DNA from: Flavobacteriaceae bacterium
GTDB lineage: Bacteria > Bacteroidota > Bacteroidia > Flavobacteriales > Flavobacteriaceae
Assembly (NCBI GenBank): GCA_947456815.1
Contig: CANGTL010000015.1
Span: 1 to 52,797 of the forward strand
Direction of reading: 5' to 3'
DNA: 52,797 nt
This document shows positions 25,830-34,224 of the stretch, piece by piece; the first letter of the stretch is position 1, and the number at the start of each line of letters is the position of its first letter. Below the pieces are notes generated by a model that saw only the letters and a list, made by a program, of their open reading frames with translations, was not told where the DNA came from and did not search any database. Position numbers and translations under genes: made by a program.

Positions 25830-26561
25830 ATGAAAACCAACGCCAACTCCATTATCATTGCACTTGCTGTCATTATTGCCGCTTATCTGTTTTCGAATGC
25901 TTTTGAAAATAGGAATCAAAGTAGCGATACGATTAGCGTAACTGGACTCGGGAAAAAAGATTTTACTTCAGACTTGATTGTTTGGAGCGGTTCCTTTTCT
26001 AAAAAAAGCATGGGCTTGAAAGAAGCGTACGCGGCTTTAGATTTCGATCGTGAAAAAATAAAATCCTACCTGATTTCGAAAGGAATTCTAGAAAAAGAGA
26101 TTGTATTTTCTGCGGTCAATTTTAATAAAGATTTTGATTATCTGTACAATGAAAATGGCTCGACCAAACAACAAATATTTACTGGTTTTTCTTTGACGCA
26201 AACGGTTACCGTACAAAGTAAAGAAGTCAATAAGATTGAAGACATTTCGAGACAATCGAGTGAATTGATTAATTCTGGGGTTGAATTTTACTCGAATCCT
26301 CCAGAATATTACTACACAAAATTGGCGGAATTGAAAATTAAGATGATTGCTGAAGCAACTAAAGACGCAAGAGTTCGTGCGAAAAGTATAGCCGAAAATG
26401 CCGGCGCAAGCTTGGGAAACTTGAAAAAATCGGATATGGGCGTTTTTCAAATTACGGGACAAAATTCGTCTGAAGATTTTTCTTATGGTGGTTCGTTTAA
26501 TACGATTTCGAAAAATAAGACGGCGAATATTACGGTGAAGTTGGTGTATCAGGTAGATTAG
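25830..26561 (+). CDS. SIMPL-domain (DUF541) protein
   Basis: A 243-residue protein with an N-terminal membrane anchor or signal (IIIALAVIIAAYLFSNAF) and a SIMPL/DUF541 domain (ISVTGLGKKDFTSDLIVWSG ... EATKDARVRAKSIAENAG). The family is periplasmic or surface-located, and its molecular function is poorly defined. The start at MKTNANS gives a proper signal; a longer reading adds 14 residues of unlikely leader. It is a single-gene unit. Confidence 0.8.
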   Translation: MKTNANSIIIALAVIIAAYLFSNAFENRNQSSDTISVTGLGKKDFTSDLIVWSGSFSKKSMGLKEAYAALDFDREKIKSYLISKGILEKEIVFSAVNFNKDFDYLYNENGSTKQQIFTGFSLTQTVTVQSKEVNKIEDISRQSSELINSGVEFYSNPPEYYYTKLAELKIKMIAEATKDARVRAKSIAENAGASLGNLKKSDMGVFQITGQNSSEDFSYGGSFNTISKNKTANITVKLVYQVD

Positions 26562-26565
26562 TTCC

Positions 26566-26598
26566 GGTTGTGGGTTGTCGGTTGTGGGTTGTCGGTTT
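26566..26598. repeat. GGTTGTC quasi-tandem repeat, copy 1
   Basis: Seven-base words GGTTGTG / GGTTGTC repeat about four times directly after the SIMPL gene and directly before Flavo-1-like element D. The same words appear inside aroA, at the end of an aminotransferase gene and between metF and metH. Confidence 0.75.
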
Positions 26599-26677
26599 GC
26601 GTGAAGGATAGAAACGGCATCCTTTTTTGAGGAACGAAAAAAAGATAGATTGGATAGCCTGACCCTTGTGGGCACGC
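26599..26677 (+). repeat. Flavo-1-like RNA element D (GCGTGA subtype)
   Basis: GCGTGAAGGATAGAAACGGC-ATCC, a short stem TTTTTT / AAAAAAA around GAGGAACG, then GATAGATTGGATAGCCTGAC-CCTTGTGGGCACGC. The outer ends GCGTG / CACGC pair. It is the smallest copy in the window and has no insert in its loop. Confidence 0.7.
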
Positions 26678-26690
26678 GCAAATAATTAAA

Positions 26691-26752
26691 TTTCAAAAAA
26701 TAAAATTCCAAATTCCAATACAGTAATTGTTTGGAATTTGGAATTTTTAATA
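26691..26752. repeat. Inverted GGAATTT word repeat
   Basis: AAATTCCAAATTCCAAT and ATTGTTTGGAATTTGGAATT flank a short spacer and could form a hairpin just after the queA stop on the minus strand. It may act as a terminator although no strong T run follows. Confidence 0.55.
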
Positions 26753-26767
26753 TTGTAATTTATCTTT

Positions 26768-27817
26768 CTAGATGATCAGCATTGCATCACCATAAGAGTA
26801 AAATCTGTACTCTTCTTTAATCGCTTCTTCGTAGGCTTTCTTCATCAAATCGTGACCGCAAAAAGCAGAAACCATCATCAATAGTGTTGATTTTGGCGTG
26901 TGGAAATTGGTGATCATGCAATTTGGCACACTAAATTCGTGTGGTGGAAATATGAATTTGTTTGTCCAACCTTCGAACGGATTCAAGGTTTTTGCAGAAG
27001 AAACAGAACTTTCGATGGCGCGCATTGAAGTTGTTCCCACGGCGCAAATTCGTTTTTTATTTGCTTTTGCATTATTGACAATATCGCAGGCTTCTTGAGA
27101 AATGATAAGCTCTTCAGAATCCATTTTGTGTTTGGAAAGATCTTCCACCTCAACTGGATTAAAAGTTCCAAGACCAACGTGCAAAGTCACTTCGGCAAAA
27201 TTGACACCTTTGATTTCAAGTCGTTTCAACAAATGTTTTGAGAAGTGCAATCCAGCGGTTGGAGCTGCTACAGCGCCTTCGTTTTTAGCGTATATTGTTT
27301 GGTAACGCTCCGCATCTTCTGGAGTTACTTCACGATTGATATATTTTGGGATTGGCGTTTCTCCGAGTTCGGTTAATTTATTTCTAAATTCATCGTAAGA
27401 CCCGTCGTATAAGAAACGCAATGTTCTTCCACGCGAAGTGGTGTTGTCTATGACTTCAGCGACTAAGGAATCATCGTCTCCGAAATATAATTTGTTTCCT
27501 ATTCTGATTTTTCTAGCAGGATCTACCAAAACGTCCCAAAGGCGTTGCTCGGAATTCAATTCTCTTAATAAAAACACTTCGATTCTTGCGCCCGTTTTTT
27601 CTTTGTTTCCGTATAAACGCGCTGGAAAAACTTTGGTGTTATTGAGGACCAAAACATCGCCATCGCCGAAATAATCGATCACATCTTTAAACATTTTGTG
27701 TTCGATGGTTTTTTTCTCTCTATTGATTACCATCAAACGAGATTCGTCTCTGTTTTCGGCTGGGAATTCGGCAAGAAGTTCTTTGGGTAAATTAAAATTG
27801 AAGTGTGATAATTTCAT
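26768..27817 (-). CDS. queA: S-adenosylmethionine:tRNA ribosyltransferase-isomerase
   Basis: A 349-residue QueA, which transfers and rearranges the ribose of SAM onto 7-aminomethyl-7-deazaguanine in tRNA to form epoxyqueuosine. Motifs include [20 protein letters not shown] at the N-terminus, [39 protein letters not shown] and [17 protein letters not shown]. Length is normal. It has its own promoter and is not linked to queE, although both act in queuosine synthesis. Confidence 0.95.
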   Translation of the reverse strand: MKLSHFNFNLPKELLAEFPAENRDESRLMVINREKKTIEHKMFKDVIDYFGDGDVLVLNNTKVFPARLYGNKEKTGARIEVFLLRELNSEQRLWDVLVDPARKIRIGNKLYFGDDDSLVAEVIDNTTSRGRTLRFLYDGSYDEFRNKLTELGETPIPKYINREVTPEDAERYQTIYAKNEGAVAAPTAGLHFSKHLLKRLEIKGVNFAEVTLHVGLGTFNPVEVEDLSKHKMDSEELIISQEACDIVNNAKANKKRICAVGTTSMRAIESSVSSAKTLNPFEGWTNKFIFPPHEFSVPNCMITNFHTPKSTLLMMVSAFCGHDLMKKAYEEAIKEEYRFYSYGDAMLII

Positions 27818-27822
27818 TGTTC

Positions 27823-27856
27823 TAGTTTAGAGGTTTATGAGTTTAGAAGTTTAGTA
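27823..27856. repeat. GTTTAGA word repeat
   Basis: GTTTAGAGGTTTATGAGTTT followed by AGAAGTTTAG, period about seven to nine bases, in the 5' untranslated region of queA. Confidence 0.6.
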
Positions 27857-27873
27857 TCTTCTAAAATCTAAAT

Positions 27874-27911
27874 CGAGCGCAAATATACGTCGCTCGAACA
27901 GGCGTTGTCAA
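27874..27911 (-). promoter_or_regulatory. queA promoter framed by a 6-bp inverted repeat
   Basis: On the minus strand TTG (27909-27911) and TATATTTG (27880-27887) are 21 bases apart, an excellent match to the Bacteroidota consensus. The -7 box is bracketed by CGAGCG (27874-27879) and CGCTCG (27891-27896), which could be an operator. Confidence 0.65.
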
Positions 27912-27936
27912 GTGTTTTAAGGTTTATTTTCATAAA

Positions 27937-27976
27937 AGGTTCTGAGGTACTGAGTTACTTAGGTTCTGAGGTTACG
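27937..27976. repeat. GGTTCTGA / GTTACTGA word repeat
   Basis: GGTTCTGAGGTACTGAGTTA followed by CTTAGGTTCTGAGGTTAC, period about eight. It touches the aroA stop. A relative in the other orientation is at 34195-34224 (CACTTAGTGACTCAGC, then TACTCAGTAAC). Confidence 0.6.
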
Positions 27977-29261
27977 ATTCGATATTCGAAATCTTAAATC
28001 CGATGCTTTTTAAGTCGTTCCAGAAGTTGGGATACGATTTGGAAACTACGGCAGCATCGAGAATGGTAATGGGAACTAGCAAAGCTAATGGAGCAAATGC
28101 CATGGCCATGCGGTGGTCGTTATAGGTTTCAATTTTTATGTTGGAATGAATTACCGTTGTGGGCACTAGCGTAATAGAATCTTCTGTAGTTTTTACTGTT
28201 GCGCCTAGTTTTGTGAGTTCATTTTGAAGTGCAGTTAAGCGATCGGTTTCTTTGATTTTTAGAGTGTGTAATCCTGTTAAATTACAGCCGATTCCGAGTC
28301 CAAAGCAAGTGACTATAATCGTTTGTGCGAGATCGGGCGTGTTGTTGAGTTGAAAACTTAGCGGTTGTCGGTTGTCGGTTGTCGGTTGTCGTCCGATCTT
28401 CGTTAAGATAATTGAATTCTCGTTGAACGTGGTTTGAACTCCAAAGTTCTTATAAATCTCAACTAAAGCACTGTCACCTTGCAAGCTACTTTGTTTAAAA
28501 CTGGAAAGTATGATTTGCGTGCCGGCTTTCGACAACGCGATGATGGAATAGAAATACGAAGCGGAAGACCAATCGGATTCGACGGTGATGGTTGTGGGTT
28601 GTAGGTTGTAAGTTGTCGGTTGTCGGTTGTCGGTTGAGGGGAAAACCTGGATTGTATTGTTAATGAACTTAGTTTTGACGCCAATTTGATTCAGTAAATC
28701 TAAAGTCATTTGGATGTAAGGAACAGAAGTGAGTTCACCTTCTAAAGTCAAATGCAATCCTTTTTCGAGTTTCGGCGCGATCAATAATAAAGCGGAAATA
28801 TACTGACTGCTCACGTTGGCTTGGAGTGACACTTTCGAATTGAGGAGTTTTTTTCCTTTTATTCTGAGCGGTGGAAATCCAATGGCTTCCTCGTAAGTAA
28901 TGTCAGCGCCTAATTGCTGTAAGGCTTCGACTAAAATTTGAATAGGCCGTTCTTTCATTCTTGCAGATCCGGTTAGCACTACTTCTCGACCTTCTTGAAT
29001 GGCGAAATACGCGGTTAGAAAACGCATGGCGGTACCTGCGTGGTGAATATCAATAAAATGGTTGGTGGTTGATGGTTGTTGGTTGATGGTTGCTAGAGCC
29101 TTTATCATTACTTCGGAATCATCTGAAGTAGACAGGTTTTGCAATTCAATATTGGGATACAACGCTTGCAGCAATAGCAATCTATTGGTTTCAGATTTCG
29201 AACCAGCAATAGAAATCGTTGACGAAGGATGAACTTCAGAAAGCTGCAGCGATAGATTCAC
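27972..29261 (-). CDS. aroA: 3-phosphoshikimate 1-carboxyvinyltransferase (EPSP synthase) with repeat-derived insertions
   Basis: A 429-residue EPSP synthase of the shikimate pathway. Recognisable motifs are AGSKSETNRLLLLQA, HHAGTAMRFLTAYFA, RMKERPIQILVEALQQLGA and the C-terminal NDHRMAMAFAPLAL. The start is GTG, overlapping the stop of the MazG-like gene (TAGTG). Three loops are made of QPTTDNRQ-like residues encoded by the GGTTGTC repeat (28362-28391, 28589-28637, 29060-29093), as if a noncoding repeat had expanded inside the gene. The frame stays open, and motifs on both sides are intact, so the enzyme is probably active. Confidence 0.9.
   Translation of the reverse strand: MNLSLQLSEVHPSSTISIAGSKSETNRLLLLQALYPNIELQNLSTSDDSEVMIKALATINQQPSTTNHFIDIHHAGTAMRFLTAYFAIQEGREVVLTGSARMKERPIQILVEALQQLGADITYEEAIGFPPLRIKGKKLLNSKVSLQANVSSQYISALLLIAPKLEKGLHLTLEGELTSVPYIQMTLDLLNQIGVKTKFINNTIQVFPSTDNRQPTTYNLQPTTITVESDWSSASYFYSIIALSKAGTQIILSSFKQSSLQGDSALVEIYKNFGVQTTFNENSIILTKIGRQPTTDNRQPLSFQLNNTPDLAQTIIVTCFGLGIGCNLTGLHTLKIKETDRLTALQNELTKLGATVKTTEDSITLVPTTVIHSNIKIETYNDHRMAMAFAPLALLVPITILDAAVVSKSYPNFWNDLKSIGFKISNIES
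28362..28391. repeat. GGTTGTC repeat inside aroA, copy A
   Basis: Perfect GGTTGTC words, read as RQPTTDNRQP on the coding strand. It lies before the segment NNTPDLAQTI. Confidence 0.85.
28589..28637. repeat. GGTTGTC repeat inside aroA, copy B
   Basis: About seven GGTTGTn words, read as STDNRQPTTYNLQPTTITV on the coding strand, between two conserved beta strands of the enzyme. Confidence 0.85.
29060..29093. repeat. GGTTGnT repeat inside aroA, copy C
   Basis: Diverged words GGTTGGT, GGTTGAT, GGTTGTT, read as NQQPSTTNH, just before the active-site motif HHAGTAMR. Confidence 0.7.
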
Positions 29262-29587
29262 TATTTCAGTTTTTCGTTATTGTGATGGCGGTCGTGGTCA
29301 CGGTTGGTTTTGAGATCCATTTTTTTGTCAAACGCCGCTTGAAGGTCGATGCCTGTTTGATTGGCAAGACATAAAACAACAAAAACCACATCGGCCAATT
29401 CCTCACCTAAATCTTTATTTTTATCGGATTCTTTTTCGGATTGTTCTCCGTATCGTCGAGCGATAATTCGAGCTACTTCGCCTACTTCTTCGGTGAGTTG
29501 CGCCATGTTGGTGAGTTCGTTGAAGTAGCGAACGCCGTGATCTTTGATCCAGTTGTCGACTTCTAATTGGGAGTTTTTGAGGTTCAT
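29261..29587 (-). CDS. MazG-like nucleotide pyrophosphohydrolase
   Basis: A 108-residue all-alpha NTP pyrophosphatase. The Mg-binding acidic motifs are EEVGEVAR and the following GEELADVVFVV. Such proteins hydrolyse non-canonical or excess (d)NTPs to monophosphates. Both ends overlap neighbours by one base (dtd upstream, aroA downstream), giving tight translational coupling. Confidence 0.85.
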   Translation of the reverse strand: MNLKNSQLEVDNWIKDHGVRYFNELTNMAQLTEEVGEVARIIARRYGEQSEKESDKNKDLGEELADVVFVVLCLANQTGIDLQAAFDKKMDLKTNRDHDRHHNNEKLK

Positions 29588-30039
29588 TATTCTTTATTTT
29601 TTGAATCAATAATTATAGTTACTGGACCGTCATTAAGTAAAGAGACTTTCATATCTGCCGCAAAGATTCCAGTTTGCACGTGCTTTCCCAAAACAAATTC
29701 TAAACTGCTTACAAATTGTTCATAAATTGGAATAGAAAATTCTGGCTTGGCGGCTTTCAAATACGAAGGGCGATTTCCTTTTTTTGTAGAAGCGTGTAAG
29801 GTAAATTGACTGACTACAATGATATCGCCATTGATCTCCTTAACCGACAAATTCATCACCTCATTCTCATCTCCAAAAATGCGGAGATTTATTATTTTAT
29901 TCACCAGCCAGTCGATATCTTCTTGTGTGTCTGCTTCTTCAATTCCGACTAAAACAAGTAATCCTTTTTGAATGTCGGCTACTTTTTTTTCAGCTATTGT
30001 AACCGATGCTTCCGAAACTCTTTGAATGACCACTTTCAT
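29587..30039 (-). CDS. dtd: D-aminoacyl-tRNA deacylase
   Basis: A 150-residue DTD that removes D-amino acids (and glycine mischarged on tRNA-Ala) from tRNAs. The signature motifs VVSQFTLHAST, KGNRPSY and LLNDGPVTI are all present, including the catalytic SQxxL and NxGPxT elements. It starts three bases after rsgA ends and is second in the rsgA-dtd-mazG-aroA operon. Confidence 0.95.
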   Translation of the reverse strand: MKVVIQRVSEASVTIAEKKVADIQKGLLVLVGIEEADTQEDIDWLVNKIINLRIFGDENEVMNLSVKEINGDIIVVSQFTLHASTKKGNRPSYLKAAKPEFSIPIYEQFVSSLEFVLGKHVQTGIFAADMKVSLLNDGPVTIIIDSKNKE

Positions 30040-30042
30040 ATA

Positions 30043-31023
30043 CTACGACTTTCGCGATTGATCACTGATGATACGGTCTTCGTTATATACATCTGTCCGG
30101 TAATGTTCTTCATCTCCTTCTAAAATATGAAGGTAGCTTTTATACCGAGACCAAGATACTTGATCGTTTTCGAGTGCTTTTTTAACCGCGCAATTGGGTT
30201 CATCTTTGTGCAAGCAGTTATTGAACTTACATTGGTCTTTTAATTTGAAAAACTCAGGGAAATAGCCGCTGATCTCTTCTTTTTCTAAATCGACAATCCC
30301 AAAACCTTTAATTCCGGGCGTATCGATAATCTTAGCATCAAAACTCAAATCGTACATTTCTGCAAATGTGGTTGTATGTTGTCCTTGTTTGCTTTGTTCT
30401 GATATGGTTTTTGTTTTCAAATGTAAACTCGGTTCCATCGCGTTTACCAACGTCGATTTACCAACGCCTGAATGCCCTGAAAACATGCTTACTTTTCCAA
30501 TCATCAATTGCTTTAATTCTTCAATTCCATTGTTCTCTTTGGCAGAAACACGGAGACATCGGTATCCAATTTCTTGATAGAGGTGTTGGAGATACAATTG
30601 CTCGTCTAAAGTTGGCTCATCAAAAGTGTCAATTTTATTAAAAACCAAAATAGTTTCGATACCGTAGGCTTCGGCAGTGACCAAAAACCGGTCTATAAAA
30701 TTGGTTGTCGTTGGCGGATTGTCAATTGTAATCAACAAAAAAACATAATCCACATTCGAGGCAATAATGTGCATTTGGTGCGACAAATTGACTGATTTTC
30801 GAACGATATAGTTTTTCCTTTCGTGAATGTGGTGAATCGTTCCTGTAATGGCATCCGAAGTTTCATCAAGCTCATAATCGACTACATCTCCCACCGCAAT
30901 AGGATTGGTACTTTTGATGCCTTTCATGCGGAACTTACCCTTAATACGGCATTCTATAAAATCGCCTTTTTCGGATTTTACAGTATACCAACTTCCAGTA
31001 GATTTATAGACGAGTCCTGTCAT
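30043..31023 (-). CDS. rsgA: Ribosome small-subunit-dependent GTPase A
   Basis: A 326-residue circularly permuted GTPase that assists late 30S maturation. It has an N-terminal OB fold (to about residue 80), then the permuted GTPase with NKID near 129, P-loop GHSGVGKST near 183 and DTPG near 234. A zinc site follows, made of C265, C270, H272 and C278. It is first in its operon, and a -7 box TACCTTTG lies just upstream. Confidence 0.95.
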   Translation of the reverse strand: MTGLVYKSTGSWYTVKSEKGDFIECRIKGKFRMKGIKSTNPIAVGDVVDYELDETSDAITGTIHHIHERKNYIVRKSVNLSHQMHIIASNVDYVFLLITIDNPPTTTNFIDRFLVTAEAYGIETILVFNKIDTFDEPTLDEQLYLQHLYQEIGYRCLRVSAKENNGIEELKQLMIGKVSMFSGHSGVGKSTLVNAMEPSLHLKTKTISEQSKQGQHTTTFAEMYDLSFDAKIIDTPGIKGFGIVDLEKEEISGYFPEFFKLKDQCKFNNCLHKDEPNCAVKKALENDQVSWSRYKSYLHILEGDEEHYRTDVYNEDRIISDQSRKS

Positions 31024-31056
31024 TGATGATTTTTGAATTTCGATTTACGATTGGGA

Positions 31057-31064
31057 CAAAGGTA
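31057..31064 (-). promoter_or_regulatory. Promoter -7 box of the rsgA operon
   Basis: TACCTTTG on the minus strand, 34 bases before the rsgA start. A weak T-rich -33 region lies upstream. Confidence 0.5.
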
Positions 31065-31100
31065 AAAAATTGAAACCGTTTCTAGATTTAAAGTTGATTC

Positions 31101-31134
31101 AAATAAAAAAGGTTGTGAAAAAATCACAACCTTT
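31101..31134 (-). terminator. Intrinsic terminator after the unknown exported protein gene
   Basis: The perfect stem AAAGGTTGTGA / TCACAACCTTT is followed on the minus strand by a T-rich tail. It is close to the stop codon at 31139. Confidence 0.9.
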
Positions 31135-31138
31135 ACTT

Positions 31139-32791
31139 TTAATCTTCTAAAATTAGCCTGCCTAACTTATCCTGTTTTTTTCTGGATGAATAGACAATAT
31201 ACTCCCGTGAAGTTTTTCTATAATAAACTCCAGGTCGCAGCACCAATTCATTTTTGACTGCTTCTTCCGGATCATGTCTGGTGATTTTCCCTTTATCATC
31301 AAAAACAAAAAGCGTCGGTACTGCATTGTTATAATTTCCAAGGGCTTTGATGTTTTCAATATCAGTAACGCCTTTGTTTTTCACATTGTCGTTAAAAATG
31401 ATATTCAACGCCCCATTTCTATAAATTGGAATAGCGCCCAAATACTCAGGCCCTTTACCCATTTGCGTTAATGGAATCGCCATGACTCCACCCACCGAGA
31501 AGCTTCCGTTGCTTCCGCCAAATCCCATCACAAAGGTCATGGTTGTAATTGTGGCCGACTGTTCTTTGGCAACAACATTGCCCCAATCTAAAGAACCATC
31601 TGGCTTTAGACAGGTAACGATGATTTCATTTTTTGTGTAAGTCACTGGTGTAAAAGCAAGTGGCCCGAATCCAGAACTTCTTCCCACATAAAAGAATTGC
31701 ATTTCAGAAAGCACGATTATTCCGCCATCATCTTTCTCAATCAATGTCGTTATGTTATACAACGGCTTCACGTCTTTTCCTTTCTTCGCTCTTCTTTCGC
31801 CCAACAATTTGACTTTCGTGTCGTAGTCAAATTCATTAAACTTGAGATTCGTATTGGCATTGGTAGCCAAATCAATTGTGGCATTATAAATACCTTTCAA
31901 TTCTTTGTTTGCTTTTCCGTTATCTCGAACGCTCGAATAAAAACCAACCAATTGCAAGGTGTTTTTGTTGGTTGACATCATTTTGCAGTTGATGATTTCT
32001 TTTCCTTTAATGTTGATATCTACAACCTCTTTCGCATAGTTATTTGCTTTCTTAAAAAGGTGAATTTGGAATTTTTCGATTTGCTCTTTCTTTTTCGAGT
32101 CTCTGTAACTTTCATTGATGACCAAGAAAACATCATCTTTGAAATTGAGTTCAAAATCGGCAATGGTAAATTCAAAATCCTTCTTACTGTCGTCAAATTT
32201 TACTTTGTCCGCGGTTTCGAAAATTGGCTTTAAGTTCTCATCAAATAACTTTACTTCATACTGAACTGCGTCTTCTTTCGGAAACAAAGAAGTGTGCATC
32301 ACCAACAAAGCACCTTCATCATTACTTTGCTTGAAATAAAACTCACCACGCTCTGATTTTTTAGCGACTACAGAATTAAACATGTTGATTGTGTTTTTAC
32401 TCATCACCCCTTTTTCAGAGATCTCAGAGCCAATCAAATTGAAGGTTTTGTCTTTTCTATTGAACACGCTTCCAATAGCGTATAATTTGCCATTCAGCAA
32501 GAAGGCGTCTTCAAAATCAACGTCTTTATCATTCATCGTTGGTAAAACCACGAGATTAGATGACAATAATTTCATCGACTTCGAATCAAAAACCTTAAGG
32601 AAATAATCCTCTTTGTTTAACCCAAGCGCATAAATTTTATTATTAGCCTCACCAATAATGCGCACTATTTTTTGTTTGTCGTCGGCTAATTCTTCGCCGT
32701 AAGTTAAAGAGATTTTATCGATCTTGTTTTGAGCGTGTAAAGACATCGCACAACAAACAACAAAGAACAATCCGAGAAGATTCTTTTTCAT
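31139..32791 (-). CDS. Exported protein of unknown function
   Basis: A 550-residue protein with a signal peptide (MKKNLLGLFFVVCCAMSLHAQ). The rest alternates short beta strands with charged turns (for example GKLYAIGSVFNRKDKTFNLI and GGIIVLSEMQFFYVGRSS), which suggests a beta-propeller or similar periplasmic repeat fold. I do not recognise a family or catalytic motif. It lacks a T9SS tail and a lipobox, so it is probably periplasmic. Single-gene unit with its own terminator. Confidence 0.75.
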   Translation of the reverse strand: MKKNLLGLFFVVCCAMSLHAQNKIDKISLTYGEELADDKQKIVRIIGEANNKIYALGLNKEDYFLKVFDSKSMKLLSSNLVVLPTMNDKDVDFEDAFLLNGKLYAIGSVFNRKDKTFNLIGSEISEKGVMSKNTINMFNSVVAKKSERGEFYFKQSNDEGALLVMHTSLFPKEDAVQYEVKLFDENLKPIFETADKVKFDDSKKDFEFTIADFELNFKDDVFLVINESYRDSKKKEQIEKFQIHLFKKANNYAKEVVDINIKGKEIINCKMMSTNKNTLQLVGFYSSVRDNGKANKELKGIYNATIDLATNANTNLKFNEFDYDTKVKLLGERRAKKGKDVKPLYNITTLIEKDDGGIIVLSEMQFFYVGRSSGFGPLAFTPVTYTKNEIIVTCLKPDGSLDWGNVVAKEQSATITTMTFVMGFGGSNGSFSVGGVMAIPLTQMGKGPEYLGAIPIYRNGALNIIFNDNVKNKGVTDIENIKALGNYNNAVPTLFVFDDKGKITRHDPEEAVKNELVLRPGVYYRKTSREYIVYSSRKKQDKLGRLILED

Positions 32792-32850
32792 CTTAGTTTT
32801 TTAAAAGTTTAAATTAAATAGGTTGAACTAATTAAGTGGCAATGATACAA

Positions 32851-32877
32851 AAAAAACCTCCAGAAGTTCTGAAGGTT
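32851..32877 (-). terminator. Terminator of the aromatic amino acid operon
   Basis: On the minus strand AACCTTCAGAA / TTCTGGAGGTT is followed by eight T. It lies about 47 bases after the DAHP synthase stop codon. Confidence 0.85.
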
Positions 32878-32923
32878 CAAATTAATTGGCTTTGAAATCA
32901 AAAATTTAATAACTGTTGAGGGT

Positions 32924-34006
32924 TTATCCGCGAATAATCTTCTCCTGATGACTGATACTTTCTTGGTGAATCGCCTTAAATAATTTCAAGATAAATTCCT
33001 CACTCAAGCCTTTGTCCTCGCCTTCTAAGATCATTTTCCCCAGAATTTCGTTCCATCGCTTGTTTTGAAGTACCGCCACATTTTTCTCCTTTTTCAAGGC
33101 TCCAATCTGATCGGCTACTTTCATTCTTTTGCCCAAAATCTCCAATATTTTGCTATCCGCAAGATCAATATCAGCGCGCAATTTGATCATTTTCGTATTG
33201 AAATCATCTTCATCCGTACTCATTTTACGAATGCGTAAATCTTCGAAAATTTGTTTCAGAACAGTGGGTGTGACTTGTTGTGCAGCATCGCTCCACGCAT
33301 TGTCAGGATCACAATGGGTTTCGATAATCAACCCGTCGTAATTCAAATCGAGGGCTTGCTGCGACACTTCAAAAATCATATCACGTTTTCCTGTTATATG
33401 CGATGGATCGCAAATGAGTGGCAAATCTGGAAATCGACTTTGCAACTCAATCGGCAATTGCCATTCTGGAATATTGCGGTATTTGGTTTTTTCATAGGTC
33501 GAAAATCCACGGTGAATCACGCCTAATTTTTTGATGCCGGCATTGTACAATCGCTCTACACCGCCAATCCACAGCGCTAAATCTGGATTGACCGGGTTTT
33601 TTACCAAGACAATTTTATCCGTATTCTGCAACGCATCCGCAATCTCCTGCACCGCAAACGGATTTACCGTTGTTCGAGCGCCAATCCACAATACATCAAT
33701 ATCGTGTTCCAACGCCAATTTCACATGCGCAGCAGTCGCCACTTCAGTCGCCATGAGCAATCCCGTTTCGGCTTTGGCTTTTTGCAACCACTTTAATCCA
33801 ATCGCACCAACGCCTTCAAATCCGCCCGGTCGCGTTCGCGGTTTCCATATTCCGGCGCGGTAAATACTAACGTCGGAATCTTTCAATTCGTGCGCAATTT
33901 TCAACACTTGCTCTTCGGTTTCCGCACTACACGGACCGGCTATTACTAATGGATGCGTCAACTTAAAATCATCCAACCACGTTCTCATTTTTGCATTATT
34001 TTCCAT
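32924..34006 (-). CDS. DAHP synthase / chorismate mutase fusion
   Basis: A 360-residue bifunctional enzyme. Residues about 10-265 are a KDPG-aldolase-like DAHP synthase (VIAGPCSAETEEQVLKIA, YRAGIWKPRTRPGGFEGVG, ICDPSHITGKRD). Residues about 270-355 are an AroQ-type chorismate mutase helix bundle (LRADIDLADSKILEILGKRM). It catalyses the first step of the shikimate pathway and the chorismate-to-prephenate step. The order matches other Bacteroidota fusions. It is the last gene of the pheA operon, separated from tyrA by a gap holding Flavo-1-like element E. Confidence 0.93.
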   Translation of the reverse strand: MENNAKMRTWLDDFKLTHPLVIAGPCSAETEEQVLKIAHELKDSDVSIYRAGIWKPRTRPGGFEGVGAIGLKWLQKAKAETGLLMATEVATAAHVKLALEHDIDVLWIGARTTVNPFAVQEIADALQNTDKIVLVKNPVNPDLALWIGGVERLYNAGIKKLGVIHRGFSTYEKTKYRNIPEWQLPIELQSRFPDLPLICDPSHITGKRDMIFEVSQQALDLNYDGLIIETHCDPDNAWSDAAQQVTPTVLKQIFEDLRIRKMSTDEDDFNTKMIKLRADIDLADSKILEILGKRMKVADQIGALKKEKNVAVLQNKRWNEILGKMILEGEDKGLSEEFILKLFKAIHQESISHQEKIIRG

Positions 34007-34022
34007 AGTTTGTCTCTTTTTT

Positions 34023-34170
34023 AGAAGCTTTTCCTGCTGTTCGCTATATCTTTTTATTCTGAACTCGTTTCAGAATCTCTTTATAAAAAGTTTGAAAGTT
34101 GAAGATAAGATTCTGAAACGAGTTCAGAATAAAAAGGATGCCGCTTCCATCAGGGCTAGGGCTCCTGCTT
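34023..34170 (-). repeat. Flavo-1-like RNA element E with 29-bp perfect hairpin arms
   Basis: On the minus strand AGCCCTGATGGAAGCGGCAT-CC, then a perfect 29-bp inverted repeat (arms 34050-34078 and 34108-34136), then GATATAGCGAACAGCAGGAA-AAGCTTC. The arms contain GATTCTGAAACGAGTTCAGA, a separate dispersed-repeat word. The element sits between tyrA and the DAHP synthase gene inside an operon, in the transcribed direction, so it will be part of the mRNA. Confidence 0.75.
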
Positions 34171-34224
34171 CTTTTTAAACTTCTCTTTAAATCTCACGCA
34201 CTTAGTGACTCAGCTACTCAGTAA

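Noticed and set aside
26088..26711. A 207-residue minus-strand open frame
   Set aside because: It is antisense to the SIMPL gene, starts in a GGAATTT repeat, and its composition is Arg/Phe-rich as expected for an antisense shadow.
28362..28637. GGTTGTC runs as a small CRISPR array
   Set aside because: Units are only seven bases with no spacers of constant length, and no cas genes are near.
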